This document shows, piece by piece, positions 10,291 through 23,945 of a stretch of DNA of 64,000 nucleotides. A program made the position numbers and the translations under genes. Origin of the DNA: Bostrychus sinensis (Eukaryota; Chordata; Actinopteri; Gobiiformes; Eleotridae); contig CM036242.1 of assembly GCA_020698575.1 (NCBI GenBank), forward strand, positions 18,910,124 through 18,974,123, in the 5' to 3' direction. How positions within the stretch are numbered: position 1 is the stretch's first letter; every line of letters begins with the position of its first letter. The notes under the pieces were generated by a model. It was not told where the DNA came from. It was given only the letters and a program-made list of their open reading frames with translations, and ran no database searches.

Positions 10291-10844
10291 CATGGAATGG
10301 CCATCTGGATGGAAGGATATGATCGCTGTAGTAGGTACGCTTCACCTGCCAAGATTTGGGTTCTCTTTCAGACGTACAAGCCACAGCTCTGTCTTTCTAA
10401 GCATAACGCTCAAGCTAACCAGACAAAAGAAAAAAAAAAAAAAAACTGAAAAAAAGAACTAATTGAATTGTGCACCATATGGTCACTATTGGCTCAGCCT
10501 TTTTTATTTCAAGTTAAACATGAGGCGGGTTTGATCCAATATGAGAAAATCCCTGCTTGCATCTGGAGACATAACAGCAGTTCATTCAGTTATCAAAAGC
10601 TTTGTCCTGGGTTTCTTTGTGGCTGAATAAAGAAGAGGAATCCAAAACAAATGTGTGAAAGAGCTTTGGTGGTGGTAAAACCCCTTGTCCCACACAGACA
10701 GCCACTCCGCTTTTTTTGTGAGCTTGGGTTGGGTTCACAGTAGTTGCGCTTTAAGTATAGAAAGATCTGATTTATTAGCTTGTCAGGGGAAGCATTGTTC
10801 AAGAAAGCAATCAAAAAGCACTTACCTAGCTCCTCTAAAATTAC

Positions 10845-11015
10845 TGCTATTTTCACTAGCTAATTTGTGTAACTCCCATGGAGAGGGTGGCAAAGAGTTT
10901 GATGAGGCATATAATGATGATTAATGAATTTATTGCCCCGCTGCTCATCAAATGGTTGTAGTATATACTTTGCTCCCTTTCTGCCAATGTGTCGCGCAGA
11001 CTGGAGAGCAAGAAA
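10845..11015 (+). promoter_or_regulatory. Candidate conserved non-coding element with clustered TAAT words
   Basis: The stretch starts with CTAGCTAATTTG and has a dense homeodomain-like cluster at 10911-10935 (ATAATGATGATTAATGAATT), followed by GCTCATCAAATGG and a CpG-containing segment (GTGTCGCGCAG). In composition it is among the most enhancer-like stretches of the desert. Function is inference. Confidence 0.37.
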
Positions 11016-12039
11016 AGGGGCCGAGTTGAGATAGTGTTACCCCTCCTCCCTCCTGCCTCCCTTTGGCTGTTAACCCTGCTGACCTGATGGGCATGAGAAT
11101 AGAGCTCAGCGAGTAGATGGGCAGAGCAACAGCACAATGGACAGTTTAATAAAAGGTTAAACTTGAAACGCAAGTAAAACTGCTGCAAGCGACACATGCT
11201 CTCAACTTTCAGGCTCTGATCACTTTTGTGGGAAAAGGCTAGAGGTAACCAGATCCTTCCACAACTACCACCAAAACACTTCTTACTCCATTCAACACAT
11301 TCTGCACAAGAAAGAAAAACAAATCTATAAATAAATCAAACATAAAGTTGCCACTCAATTTTCACGTGAGTTCAAACAAGGCCTTCATGCAACAGAAATG
11401 ATTGATGACTGACAGCGAGTGGATGAAGTGTGTGTCGGGGCTCAGTGTGGTCAAAGTAGGGTCAAAAGCACCTATTTGCAAAAAAAAAAAAAAAGTTGAC
11501 CCGCCACCCTGCCCCGCCCCACCCGTCCAGACTGCTCCCATAACTCTGAGCTTGACATATTTCCACATTGTATGGGACGTTTCCACTCGATTACCCACCA
11601 TGTCTCTCTCCATATCCTCTGCCCTTTGACCAACTGTGCTTGATTAAGTCTCTGCTTGTACGCCACTGCCAGCAACTAAAGAGTGCATTGTTGCAACAAC
11701 CAACAAAACACTATTATATGCATATATATATACCCAACCCCCCAATAATTATTATCATCAGCACCCCCTTTGAGATCAGCTCCCTAGATAGACTGTTTTT
11801 GCATTCGAACATTCATTAGGTTGGTCCCTTAAATACATCAAAGGATCCCCCCTCGCTCGCACAATAAACCAATAAAAACAATTATAACCCCATATATTTG
11901 AGGCAATGTTGATCTCTGGGGTGGCAGCGTGAGATAATGAAAGAGTTGGATGACATAAGTTTTCTGAGAAAGCTCACTTTCCGGCTCTTTCTAGTGCATA
12001 CTTTATCCAAAACACTGAATTTTAGGTAGCTCTGCACCA

Positions 12040-12040
<1 letters not shown>

Positions 12041-12088
<48 letters not shown>
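12041..12088 (+). repeat. (TTA)n microsatellite
   Basis: About 15 TTA triplets, ending TATATA. It lies 20 bp left of R1 copy B. Confidence 0.96.
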
Positions 12089-12090
<2 letters not shown>

Positions 12091-12108
12091 AAAATAAAGG
12101 GCAAAATC

Positions 12109-12280
12109 CAGCCACAAGGGGCCACAAACCAGTGTAATGTTTACACTTGTCCCAAGCTCAGATAAATGGAGAGAGTCGTGACAGGAAGTGCATCCGGTGT
12201 AAAACTTAAACCAAATCAATATGTGAATCCGTTTATGCTAAGGGGGAGATAATTTGCTGTGGAGAAAAGGACAGAAGTTA
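12109..12280 (+). mobile_element. Dispersed repeat family R1, copy B
   Basis: It shares with copy A the blocks GGCCACAAACCAGTG, ACTTGTCCCAAGC, GATAAATGGAGAG, GGAAGTGCATCCGGTG and TAAAACTTAAACCAAATC, ending AATTTGCTGTGG. Same orientation as all other copies. Non-coding and degenerate. Confidence 0.7.
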
Positions 12281-12641
12281 TATATAAATTGTACTGTGGG
12301 GTCTAACTTCCAACAGTATATAAAACTATAATACTGGCAGTCCAGTGCAATAAATAGAGCATGTGGTGAATTTGATCCTTGCTGGACTGGAAGTAAAATG
12401 TAAAAAAAATAAAAACTGTATAATTTTACAACAGGTTGAAAAATGTGTATTAGTGTGAATGGTGTCTTTGAGAATTGGTGTCACAAGAAGTGTAAATAAA
12501 AAAAAAAAAAAAAAAAGTTAAACACTAGTAATTTGAGTGAAAGGTACTGTTTATTGTGCTGTGTAAATAATAAGTAGCCTTGGAAATTGGTAAATATGGA
12601 ATAATGTGGCAAAATAAAAAAAATAAAAAAAACTGCATCAT

Positions 12642-12644
<3 letters not shown>

Positions 12645-12672
<28 letters not shown>
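12645..12672 (+). repeat. Poly-A tract
   Basis: A 28-nt A-run preceded by shorter A-runs at about 12498-12515 and 12615-12632. They may be remnants of retroposed tails, but no element body is recognisable. Confidence 0.95.
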
Positions 12673-14610
12673 GTGAAGTACCCACAGTAACAGAGAATGC
12701 ACCTCAGTTTAACACAGATTGTCGAGATCCTTACTATATTTATTGAGTGATAAAGGACAATGGTGATAACAATAAAATGTTGCCCTTGACCTGCTGACTG
12801 ATGCAAAGATTCAACCACCACATTAGCATATACCATTAGTAAATACAATAATATTGACACTTACATATAATACCTCAGGTGCATTACGCCATTCAACACA
12901 GCAGATTTTACCTTGGTGGGTCAAAGGTCACGAGACTTGATGAGGAGGTTCACCCGACTAATTATTGCAATTCCACCTGAAGCGGTCAAGAACTAGCACA
13001 AATCTGATTTATTGCTAAAATAACATAGATACAAGAAAATCATGAAGGGGATTAATATGCTTATAGTTATATAGCCTCATTTTGGTTGCATAATTACTTT
13101 AATGTTGGCTATTAAAGCTAAGTGGGTCCGACTTTACTGTCTGCTGTACATTTTGTATGCTGTGATCAATACTTATGATTTGTAAGTCACCCGCTCCTGA
13201 TATTGCTGGTGTTCTAGCACTTGACCTTGGGAAAAAGCGGTCTTCCCTTGTTCTTGTGATGGACAAAGGTCATTAGTAGAGGACATAAACTATTCAATAT
13301 TAATAGATTTCATGTATTGATATTCTTAGATGAAATGACATCATTTGCTATGCTTGGAAATAGCAGGACATTGGAAACGTGCACTTCAGAATCAACCCCT
13401 AAGCCTTAAACAAAAGTGACTTAAACAGTAGAGTAGAGAAGATTACTCGTTGTATGGTGACAGATGAATAAGCAGAGCGATCTGGGGCTGTAATGTTGGA
13501 ATAGTTTAAGACACTTTGTGTTTTGGCAACAGGCAAACATGATATGTGATCTGGCCCTGTGAATGAATGAGCAATATTGTCTTAAGAGAGCCGGATCTGT
13601 TTTTGATTCGTGTTGTGTCATGTTTTAACCGGAGGCCATCAGACACAATCATCAGGCATGACTTCCAACCAACTAAAATGTTACTGAAATCTAATACAGT
13701 ATGGGAAAGCAAACAAACAAAACGCAGCATAGGTTCGAAGTCTGTTAATATATCCCTCATATCCTCCATCCAAAAGTCTGTTAATATATTCCTCAATCCT
13801 GAATTTGTGAACGCTAAACACTGATCAGTCATCTGTTGTTCTGAAGGAAACACAGCCAATTAGATGTACTTGTGATAAATGCAGAATCAAAAGGACAGCA
13901 TGATTAGTATGAGCAAGAGCTCAAAGACTAGACGTTGGTCAATTTGATGTTGATATAGATCTACAAAAATCCCCTGAGGACATATGCGAGTGTGTTTTTC
14001 AACACACAGAAATTTAGTTTACCTAAGATTTTATATAGTTTAAAAAAGTCTGATCTAACCTGTCTCTGTAAACCTGTATGCATTTACCAAGAACAATCAG
14101 TCTGTCATTCTTTATACTTAAATAACCTTTATGTTTCTACTGAAGGCCCAAAGCTGTTCCCGGTAAACTTAATTTTCTCATTCCACTGCCAACAAAGTTA
14201 TGATTTCACCTGTGTTGGGTGTTTGTCTGTTAGTAAGGTAACTTAAAAAGTCATGCATTGAATAGATTTTCAGGTAAGGCCAGTCATATGCTAATGGAGA
14301 AATTAAGCTAATAAATCCAGATACAGTTCTTTACTTAGTTTTGGTTAGTTTTATTTACAAATATCAATGGTAAATGTTATAGTGACACACAACTAAGTCT
14401 CCGAAAAATTATTCTTTGGTTATTTTCCTTTCTCAGATATAAAAGGCAAGAATTCAGATTTCTCAAACACTGTGTAGCAACTTACTGAGTGCACTATGGT
14501 GATGGGGCCAACACTTTGCTAGAGGTCTGACCACTCGGAGTGTAAATTAAAATGTAATTTAGTAAACAAATGTGCCATAAGTCACTTCACAAAAGCATAT
14601 AATACTCCAA

Positions 14611-14615
<5 letters not shown>

Positions 14616-14642
<27 letters not shown>
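14616..14642 (+). repeat. Poly-T tract
   Basis: A 27-nt T-run in otherwise unique AT-rich DNA. Confidence 0.95.
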
Positions 14643-16599
14643 GAGTTAAGTTATGACGGATGAGACTCTTGGAGATGGAATAAAGTATAAAAAAAAACAT
14701 TACCTCATAGAACTGTTGAATCCTAACATTATTAACTCTGATGTTTTGAAAGTATTATTTTATATAGTCCGTTTTACTTCAATGTTTTCATTGGAGTGGC
14801 TATATCATATCAATAGTGCCACTGAATTAGTGCTGTACCATTCTTGCATCAGCTTGTCCAGGGATCTCAAGTTTCGACTGACCAGTGGCTTTAGTAAATT
14901 CCCTGTCGGCTTTCCATATGGGTGAATGGCACCAAGCCGAACAATGATCAAGTGCTAGAAGCATGAGTAGCTAAAGTACACAGAGCTATTAGATGTGAGT
15001 GATACGGTTGAAGTTACTCTTGTGAACTTTGCAGTGACTCGACAATGGTAACTGGAATTCTTAGGCGGGGGTGAGAGACCACTTGAGTTGGGGGCGGGGG
15101 GTATGTGTGCACTAGTCGATATTTAACCCAGCAGTCCAATGCAGCTCCCCTCCCTGTTTCCATTCACAATAAGTGGTGCCATTCTTTTCCTCTGGCTGAG
15201 TGCTGGCAACACGTGCTCGCGACCGCACTCTCTCTTGCTTGCTCTATCACTCGGCTCAAACCAGTTATTATCACAAACACTGGCTGACACTTTGTTTGTG
15301 CTTTTAATTGTGTCTCGATGTTATGTCTCTTGTGAACACATACATTAGCATTTCTATTGGCACTGTATAATCACCGCTTCGACCGCAACCCCATGCAGAC
15401 AGTACACAGGAAATTACCACATGCAATAATGTTAGCTTGAGAAGAACACTCACATTTGCTGAGCTCCTGTATAGTCTGAAGACAGCCACAACCGTTAGGT
15501 CAGCTGGTGAGTAAGTGCGCTTTTTTATTTCACAACAAAAGCCAAAGTTTCCTGCCTTTCTTTACAAAATATCACAAAAATAAAAAATTAATCTTTATTA
15601 GTTTGCAAGTATACTGTCAGCAAAGTAGTCATGTGCCAAGGATTTCATGTTAAAAGATGCAGAATCCATAGAGTTGGGTGATATGACCGAAAATGTACGT
15701 CACAGATTTTATGACGCTGGGAAAGTATATTGTTTTTTTTTTTTTTTCAGTTTGTTCAGCGACAACACATTTACACAGATTTGAATGTTTATAGGTTTGC
15801 ATAATAGTTGTGGTCAAACAGTTTTATTATGTTGTCTTAACAAATAAACAATCCAGATACAATATAAAATAGTCTAGATAAAATCAAATATACAGTCAAT
15901 TATTTAAAGAGGTATTGTAGTTTTCGAGGATAATACTGGAGCAAAGCAAACATTATAAATCCTTTAATCATATTATATATGCAATTTAAATCAAACAAAA
16001 CAAAAATAAAAAATAAAAAATAAACATTATTCGTTTGATTATTTAATTCAACAATTCATTGACTAGGCAATTTGCCATATACAGGCACAGCAGGTCATAC
16101 AAGCACTGTCACTGAATTGACCGCCTCAAACATGTACAGGAAATAGGATTGTTTTCCAGCGGATGGGGGCCTAATCTGTTCAGTCATGGTGGTTGGAAGA
16201 GGGAATGTTTGTGAGTTTTACCAGGGTCGCTTCCAGACTTCCCACCACCACCGCAGTGATTCGTCTTCAGAGAGCAACTTGTCTTTTCCTTTCCCAAAAG
16301 AAGGTTGGCCAAGCTTAGGAACAGTTAGCAAGAAGATAACCTGTTGAGTGTCAGTGATGATTATATGATGTTATTAGGATGAGTATTGCATTGTCTGTGT
16401 ACAGTAACATACCATTTTGTCTTCTAAACAGAGATTAAAAGGAAAGACTTTTTGTATTCATTACAAGAATTAAGCCGAGGGCTATGGGGCCACCAGATAA
16501 TCTCCCTATGACTCATGGACACACAATCAACACAAAAGAATTAGAACCATAACAGTTTGACAACAGTTAAGTACAAGAGGGTGCAACCAGGGGGAAGCT

Positions 16600-16870
16600 G
16601 TGTGAGTGAGTTGCCTCTAGCTGCTCACTCAGTGTCAGGTGTCTCCTTCTCTACAGGTATGTGTTACCATAATAGAGGAGTTAAGAGGGCCTCTTGTCGA
16701 GGGCCCTTCCCTCCTGTCTCGGCACACTGACTCCAGTGTGAACAAGGGTGCCTTGCCGATTTAGTGCAGTCTTGTTAAATTGAGTATTGCACAATGGAAA
16801 CTGTCATGCGGCTTGTAATGTGTAATTGAACTTGGAGTAATTTTGCCTGAGAATATTCAGACCTGGACTG
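16600..16870 (+). promoter_or_regulatory. Candidate conserved non-coding element
   Basis: High-complexity unique sequence of balanced composition, with GTGTAATTGAACTTGG and GAGTAATTTTGCC near the right end and CAGGTGTCTCC near 16637. A CAGGTATGTG word at about 16653 would fit a splice donor, but no coding exon precedes it. The regulatory call is inference from texture and the Irx context. Confidence 0.33.
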
Positions 16871-19800
16871 GTTAGATTTCACTCAGAAAAGCCGACAGAC
16901 ATCTAACACACAACTTGCTCAAAGGCTTGTTTTTTGGAACACAGCTAGGGAGCATTTCACAGAGTCGCTTTTCCCAAATGGCCACATGTCCACTACAGTT
17001 GCACCCTTCTCTTATGTTCCCAAAACCACAATCAACCCCCGCCCTATACGGCCCTCACATCGCTTTCTTACAACCCCACCCTCACTGGACTGTTTTGTCC
17101 TCTGGAACTTTCATTATACAACTCAAGGATATAAATACAGCACCCTGTGAATTTATGGTTCCTGCTCAGATGCCACTGAAAATATGAACTTTTCTGACAT
17201 TTGCTGTGTAACCCAAGCAAGAAAACAGAGAAACCGCAACATTTATACAGCATCACCACAACATGAATGCCCATAGTGACCATACTCACATCTTGTCAGC
17301 ATTAAGACAAAGAGACTTTGTACACATTTTGAACATTAATAAAAAGCATTAAAGCATAAAAGCATATAAGCATTTTGCTTTATCCATATGTACATATCTG
17401 AGCAGATACTCTAAGCCTTCTGGTATTCTGTGCATGACTTGTTTATTGACTAAGTGTGATTTAGAGGACAAAAAGTGTATCTTTCGGGTATTTTCAGAGT
17501 GAACCTCCTCAACCTCAGACACTGTGACACATCACTTTAAACAGCCCTTTCTCTTGCATGACTCAATGATAATGACAGTATTGAGTCTTTTATACAGAGC
17601 CATAATTACAATCATCTAAACCTCTATTTGTGGCTGTTTATATCCATCCCCACCTTTCTTTTTCTTTCCCTGTCTGCCTTTCATTCACTTTCACTCACTG
17701 ACAGCTGCTTGTCCTGGGAAAGGGCTTTTTTCAACATGATAATCTTTTACTATTCCTACATGTAGCTACATGGTAAATGCTGTTATTCCATCATTAGGTG
17801 GATAATGTGTGTGATGTTTGTGAGTTAAAACTCTAAATGCCAGCTTTGGTGTGACATGGGGGCAGCCTGTGGCTTTGACTGATGCCAGTCTATCCAGCAA
17901 ACGTCATTTGAGACTTCTAATAGCTTTTGTCCAGTTCAGCAAAGCCAGGATAAGCTCAGAGAATTAGGACTTTCACATACAGGAACCAATGTACTGTATG
18001 TTTTAAAGCTCGTCTGATGTTTTATTATATCATTACCAACTTTTCTAAAAAATGCCAACCAACCAAAAAGTATAAATACAAGTTTGTTGAATGTTTTAAG
18101 ACAATTGGAAAGCTTCCATGTAAAGTAACTAACTTTGTTTAGTCATGTGTCTCCAGCACAAGACAGCATACACAAGACTGCATACAGAGAAACACCCAAA
18201 CACCCCAGCTCCTCTCCACACAGCTGGCTGTGTAGTCTGTTAGAGACAGACACCTCTAAATCAAAAGCAGAACCGCAGTATAATTGTGCTTTTATAAACC
18301 TCATATCTGTACATACATTTTAAGTTTGAGCCAGATTGACAGAACATGTCTCGGCTCAGCCCCTACCTGTCTTTTTCAGTAACTATCATTCATAATTAAG
18401 TTCTAAACTCCAGCATAAGTCTTGGAGGATGCACAGTTAAGAGTCCCTTCAGGCAAGCACACAGTTACTTTTGATTACCAGCGTGAGGTGAAAAGAATAG
18501 AGCGTGTCTGTGTCTGGAGTTTTGCTGCTTTTATTTAAAATGTATATGTAGTATGTCAAAGTTGACTCCCAATGTTGTCTAAGTTCAGATGATGTCAATG
18601 TACATATTGATTATATTAATTCATTAAATGTATTGTAATGTTTTGAATATACTGTTAAATTTTCATATGTACATTGATAGATTGTTTTTAAAGCATTGTA
18701 CTCTTACACCTGTCAAGTCATAGTATATAGTTAAAGGCTAGTAATAAGTAATAACTCATACAAAGTGAAATTGGATCCCAAGACCCTGGAAATGCTAACA
18801 TTATGGCTTAAGGCCAAACAACAAGACTTCTAAGCCATGAGCTGTGTATGGATCAAGAATGCTAAATACCTAAGCAATTCAAGCACTTAAAGGTACATTT
18901 ACACTTTACACTGTAAATGTGAAGGTGTTTGTTTAGAAGCTGATTTCCATGTTTCTCAACAACAGCTCTGCAGGTACACATGTGCACTTAGTATCTACTC
19001 TTGAATGTGTGCACACATGTCACTTTCAAACAGCACATTCAATCACAGATGAGCTCCTAGCAGTGCATAACAAATCTCCACCTGTGTGTGGGATCAGCAC
19101 TCTACATGCGGGAGCTTGCCCTGATCTCACAGTCTCTGCACTATCACCCAGCACCTGAGGCCCTGCCGAATCACTGACTGACTGATGGGAGAATCTCAGC
19201 TGACAAAAAGGTAACCAGTGATTGATCACTTACACTCACCTGAGCACCTGAGGGAGGCCCAGAATGCCAAGGACTGCGAGCACCAAGAAGTTGCACCGTT
19301 CTGGGGATTGTCCACCTGACTCCCTGGGGCAGATTCCCCAGCATGTGCCTGTGTGGTCATCACCGCAGTTGACTAAAACATACACAGTACACCCTGGGGT
19401 CAGGAAATTTAATTAGACGCTGAATAATTTATCATTCGATACAAGTGTCTTTTGTGTTGATGTTCCAAAGAGCTCTCTAATAAAGCTAGGAAACAACCTT
19501 GAGGTGTAACACTCAGTAATGTGAGAGATAGGCTTTTGCTTCATTAAAAATAAATCAGGCAATTGCAAGAGCAAGCTAAATGATGCAGAGTAAAAGGACA
19601 ATTACTGCCATATCAATCCATTTCATTCTGTTTCCATTTTCCACCATACTTTTAGTACATTATTTTAACAATATAATGAACAGTGAAAAAACATTAAAAA
19701 CATAAAAAAGCATGAAATTATTGGAAGAAAAATCCAGACAAACCCCCATCTTGCTCATAGCTATGTCTGGATTGCCTTCTTCACTGAGATAGGAGTCAAC

Positions 19801-22800
19801 ACGTTTAACAACATCAAAAGAGAACCCGATACCTTAAGTATAAGAAGATTAACACTTGCAGTGATCTTGAGCTTAGGCTTCTCCAGGACTTTCAGCAGAC
19901 TGTGCCAGAAGGGACAATTACAGATGAATTGGCACCAACATCTTGTCATTATTTAACAAAATCTGGCACGGTGTATAAGCTCTTGTCCTTAAGACTTCCT
20001 TTCAAGTTTGGCCCCAGTATCAAAAGGCTAACAGATAGCGCAATGTGACAGGGCCCTGTGCAAAGGAAGTTTGCGAAAGAAAGAAAAACAAAAAAGGACA
20101 AAGGGGACAAGTGTGGAAAAAAAAATCATATCTCGGCAGACATGTTATTTCCCTACTTTATGGCTGTGCTATATCTCAATGTGGATTTTTGTGGTGTGTC
20201 TTGTCATCAGTGGAATGCTGTGGACAAATTCTGGAATTAGAAATAGTGTACAAAAGAGAAACAAAGCTGACAGTGTTACATACATAGACAGACTTTATTT
20301 AAATTACATTTCAAGCACTTAATGTTTAATAATACACTAATGTTGTCATTATTATTAGCATTTAGACTTATTTATAACATCTATGTGTCAGATAATTCCA
20401 TGCACAGACACTGGTAAGCTTCAAAACACCTGTAGGAGATGTGCTATGGCTGCAAGCTCAGTGCTAATCCTTACCTTCAGCACTATTTAGTCACCACAGG
20501 ACTTCAGGGTTTATGAAGTACACTACTCTTTACACACATATCACTGACTATTAATCCAAAGTACATACTGCATGCTTGTACCTACAACAGTTCAGTACGA
20601 CAGAGTGTAATCTGCCTGTCAGAGGGGATACCAGAGAGGAAGCCACCTGGGGCACTCATGGACAAAGATGTCACCATCTCTGCAGGGAGCACTGACAACT
20701 TTCAAGTTTTTTTTTTTTTACACCCAGCATCTGAACAGAAACAACACAGCGTTTATCTTTGGCACTGAAAGTATGGAATACAAGCCGTGCAATTTGAGCA
20801 AACATGAGCAAACATGAGCAGGAGTACGTACACATAATCATTATTAAACGTGGTACAAGGTGTTCTAAATAAGTGTTTCATAGCAGTATGACAATGTCCT
20901 GGCTTGGGGCAGTGGTATAGTATGTTACACAGGCGGACCGTTAGCTAGGTGGGAAGCAAAAAGGTGAAAACCCTGCCTTCTCAACTGTCTATGAGGCCTG
21001 TAGCCAGTCATGTCATAAAATAGTATTCAAGACAAGGTCAATTCTAAGTCCAAAATCAGAAACAGCTGTTAGCAATATTTTCTGATGTTGCATTTTCACT
21101 GTATCACAAGAAAAATACAAAACATTTAGCTTTAATATTTTTTTTATATTGTGAGGAATATTTACTGACCAACAAAAACACAGTACTCCCTCTTTCTGAA
21201 AGTGGAACACAGAGTTGGACCCCTTGGCCAAGTGTGTTCAATGGGGTCCAGTACAATAGACTTTTTGGGTACTGCTTTTGGTAATGGAAATGCCCCCTTG
21301 ACTTGATCAGACGCCCTTTATCGTCCTAGCGGAAACATGCCTGAGGTGAACCTTAATTAAAAAATGAGTGGAAAGGCTTGCTGTCTAAGAGAACCTTGTG
21401 GTACTTTTGTGAATCTGGTCTATAGTAAGAGTCTCTCTACAGATTTGTTAATACTGTCAAATCCTTCTTTTCTCACGGGTTAAAAAAACATCACTCTACT
21501 CCTTGCACTCAGAACAAATAAACATAATTTGCTCTCCAGCAGTGGCAGCATGTGATAATAATTTGTAGGAGACATGGGTGGTTTCCATTCTTGTCATCTC
21601 TCATCCTTCACTCTCTCTCCCAGTTGTTAGGTGAGTATGCATTCTCTACTTGGCTTGATCATAGAGCAGTGTGATTCCTGAGTGGATTATTTCTATATAA
21701 CTTGGTTCCAGTCATTATGGGTCATCTCCTTTAATTGTTCTGAATGCATACCATGGCACATTCATTATTGTAAATGCACCATGTTGAATTTTAAAGTAAG
21801 CTTAGAGCAAGCTGATGCCAAGGCGAGGTAACGATAACAGGTTACAAGCGGAAGACGTTTATTGTTGGATCTAGAGGCCACACTGGGATACTGTGACAGA
21901 TGCAGTATTCTGACATGGAGTGGATAGGGACAGGCGGGAAAACTGAGTGATTTGGTTCTGGAGAAATTCCCTTTAGTCTGAGTGCTGAAACATTTCCTAA
22001 ATGTCTCCGGTGCCGGTTTGACAGACAGACAGAAGAGACATGACCTGGAACAATGTGTTGTTTGATCATCTCTGTACTGCCTTCATTCTGTCACCATGCA
22101 CAATCACTTCATATAAAAAAAAAATAAAAAAAATCTGTTATTAATATGAAAATGAGATCACGGGCGAGAATGCATTATAAATCAAAAGTGGTGTCAATAA
22201 CTATTTTGTAAAGTAAACTGATGAGCCAGAAGAAGAAAGGGAACATGTACTAAGGGGTATTGGATAAGGCATGGAGATTTAGCATGTGGCTTGTGTGTAG
22301 TTTTGAGGCTATGATGAAATATGTGCATTTCAAAATTTGTTGATAGAAATTACTTTTATCTAACACTAAAGAAACCTTGATAGAAATATGTACCATACAC
22401 TATCTACTAACCAAATGCAGACACACTCCTCATAAAGTCAGCAGCTGCATGGGGCTAAACAAATTCAGAATAATCCAAAGGTTTGACAAGAGAGGACTGC
22501 CCAAGTCTTTACTGTGTTCACAATGACAGACCATCACCAACACCTCATCTATCTACCCCGTACAAAAACAGGACTTAGAACTAAATGCCCCAACTCTTCC
22601 CCCCATGGTCTTTTGGAGTCCTGCAAGAACTGTCTCAACTGTGTTTATATACATCACAATATTATACATGTCAAATTTACTACACCGTATTATGACCACA
22701 CAATTTAAAGAAAATCAGTGGTGAAAGTAAGTGCTCAGAGGCATTGGCCCCATCTCAATATCTCAAATCAATAGTAAAAATATGGTGCCCAGACCTGCAT

Positions 22801-23076
22801 TTGAATCAGGGATTTTCTAGTTCAGGGATAAATGCCACAACGGCCATTAAATCTCAAGATGGTAACAAATCCCTAAATCTCTAAAATGGATCCTTTGTTC
22901 CTTTACTGCCCCCCTGTGGACAGAGTTTTCTTTAGCCCTATCTAGCAATGGTACATAATCCTAAAAAACTGACCTTTCCTAAAAACACTTACTTTACTTA
23001 CTTTTTGACCTATCTCGCAGACAAGCAACCTACCCAACACTGTCCAAAAATAGTGCAGTTTGGATGCAAAAAAATA
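16871..23076. other. Non-coding interval, mostly unique AT-rich DNA
   Basis: I see no gene or strong repeat. Small features are a tandem AAACATGAGC duplication near 20798-20820 and short A/T runs near 20707 and 22117. The 60-90 residue ORFs overlap on several frames and carry no motif. 18950-19400 is GC-richer and could hold regulatory sequence, but nothing specific supports that. Confidence 0.6.
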
Positions 23077-23190
23077 AAGCCAGTGTACTATTTGTGTCAG
23101 TCCCAAGCCTGGATAAATAGCGCAAGTTGCATAAGGAGGAATTGGATCTGGTGTGAAAAACTAAGCCAACTCGATATGCAAACCTTGGAG
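23077..23190 (+). mobile_element. Dispersed repeat family R1, copy C (degenerate)
   Basis: It retains AAAGCCAGTGTAC, TTGTGTCAGTCCCAAGCC, GGATAAATAGCG, GGTGTGAAAAACTAAGCC and ATATGCAAACC in the family order. It contributes part of a 155-residue ORF that I do not regard as a gene. Confidence 0.6.
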
Positions 23191-23817
23191 CAAGCAGTTA
23201 TTGATGTTATGTCTCCCTTTTTACTTCAACGAAACAACAAACCTACAGAAGCACTTGTAAAAGAACATGAAGTAGGCAGCCCTGTTACAAGCCTCTCCTC
23301 CACTGCTGTACCATGCCACTGCCGACTTAGCCAGGATTTACGTAGCCCAGTCACAGCGTCTCCATTAATTGCTGAAAGTGACACCATGCATGGTTATTAC
23401 ATGATTACGATATGACAGCTCTCGTTTTTCACCATTAAAAAGCAGACGGCCTGGTTCTCGGCTGCAGCGGGGTGTCAGAGGCTGGAATAGACCAGGCAGA
23501 GAGAGCAAGGCCATGGCCAGTGCAGCAGGGGCTTAACTGGCTTAAACTTTAGGATGACATGACGCAACACACAGTTAACCAGTGAACAGGGTGACAGGGT
23601 AGGTCTACTTTCATAAAACTGTTGCAACATGTATGAAAGTTTAAGTAAACACTATAAAATTCTAAATATACATTGTAAGTTTATGCAAATCATATATAAA
23701 CATCTGAGTTAATACAATGTCTATAAACTATTTATGCATTAAAATATTGTTTATTACTGCCTAATGAGAACATTATTTTACACTGTTACCACTACCTACA
23801 AGTATTAATAGTTATTT

Positions 23818-23945
23818 CAGCCACAGGCTTGTACACTTTTTGTGCTAGTCCCAAACCCAGATAAATGGAGGTTGTGTCAAGAAAGGCACCCGGTGTAAAA
23901 CTTATGCTAAATCAATATGCAAATCCGGAAAAGGAAAGAATTATA
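23818..23945 (+). mobile_element. Dispersed repeat family R1, copy D
   Basis: It carries ACTTTTTGTGCTAGTCCCAA, CAGATAAATGGAGG, AAGAAAGGCACCCGGTG and TAAAACTTATGCTAAATC, ending AATATGCAAATCCGG. It lies 630 bp from copy C in the same orientation. Confidence 0.68.

Larger units (their letters stand above)
8571..16595. other. Non-coding interval with scattered repeats
   Basis: No supported gene. 8571-10130 is AT-rich with a short (CA)n at about 8986-9002. 11020-12030 has a C-rich patch near 11505-11530. 12690-14600 and 14650-15660 are unique AT-rich DNA. 15670-15745 (gggtgatatgaccgaaaat, then a T-run) resembles a gatatgaccaaaaat-type repeat known from fish genomes. ORFs here have no domain and often overlap each other on several frames. 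Confidence 0.6.

Noticed and set aside
22948..23415. 155-codon + strand ORF
   Set aside because: It runs through R1 copy C and has no domain; repeats of this family are non-coding elsewhere in the window.
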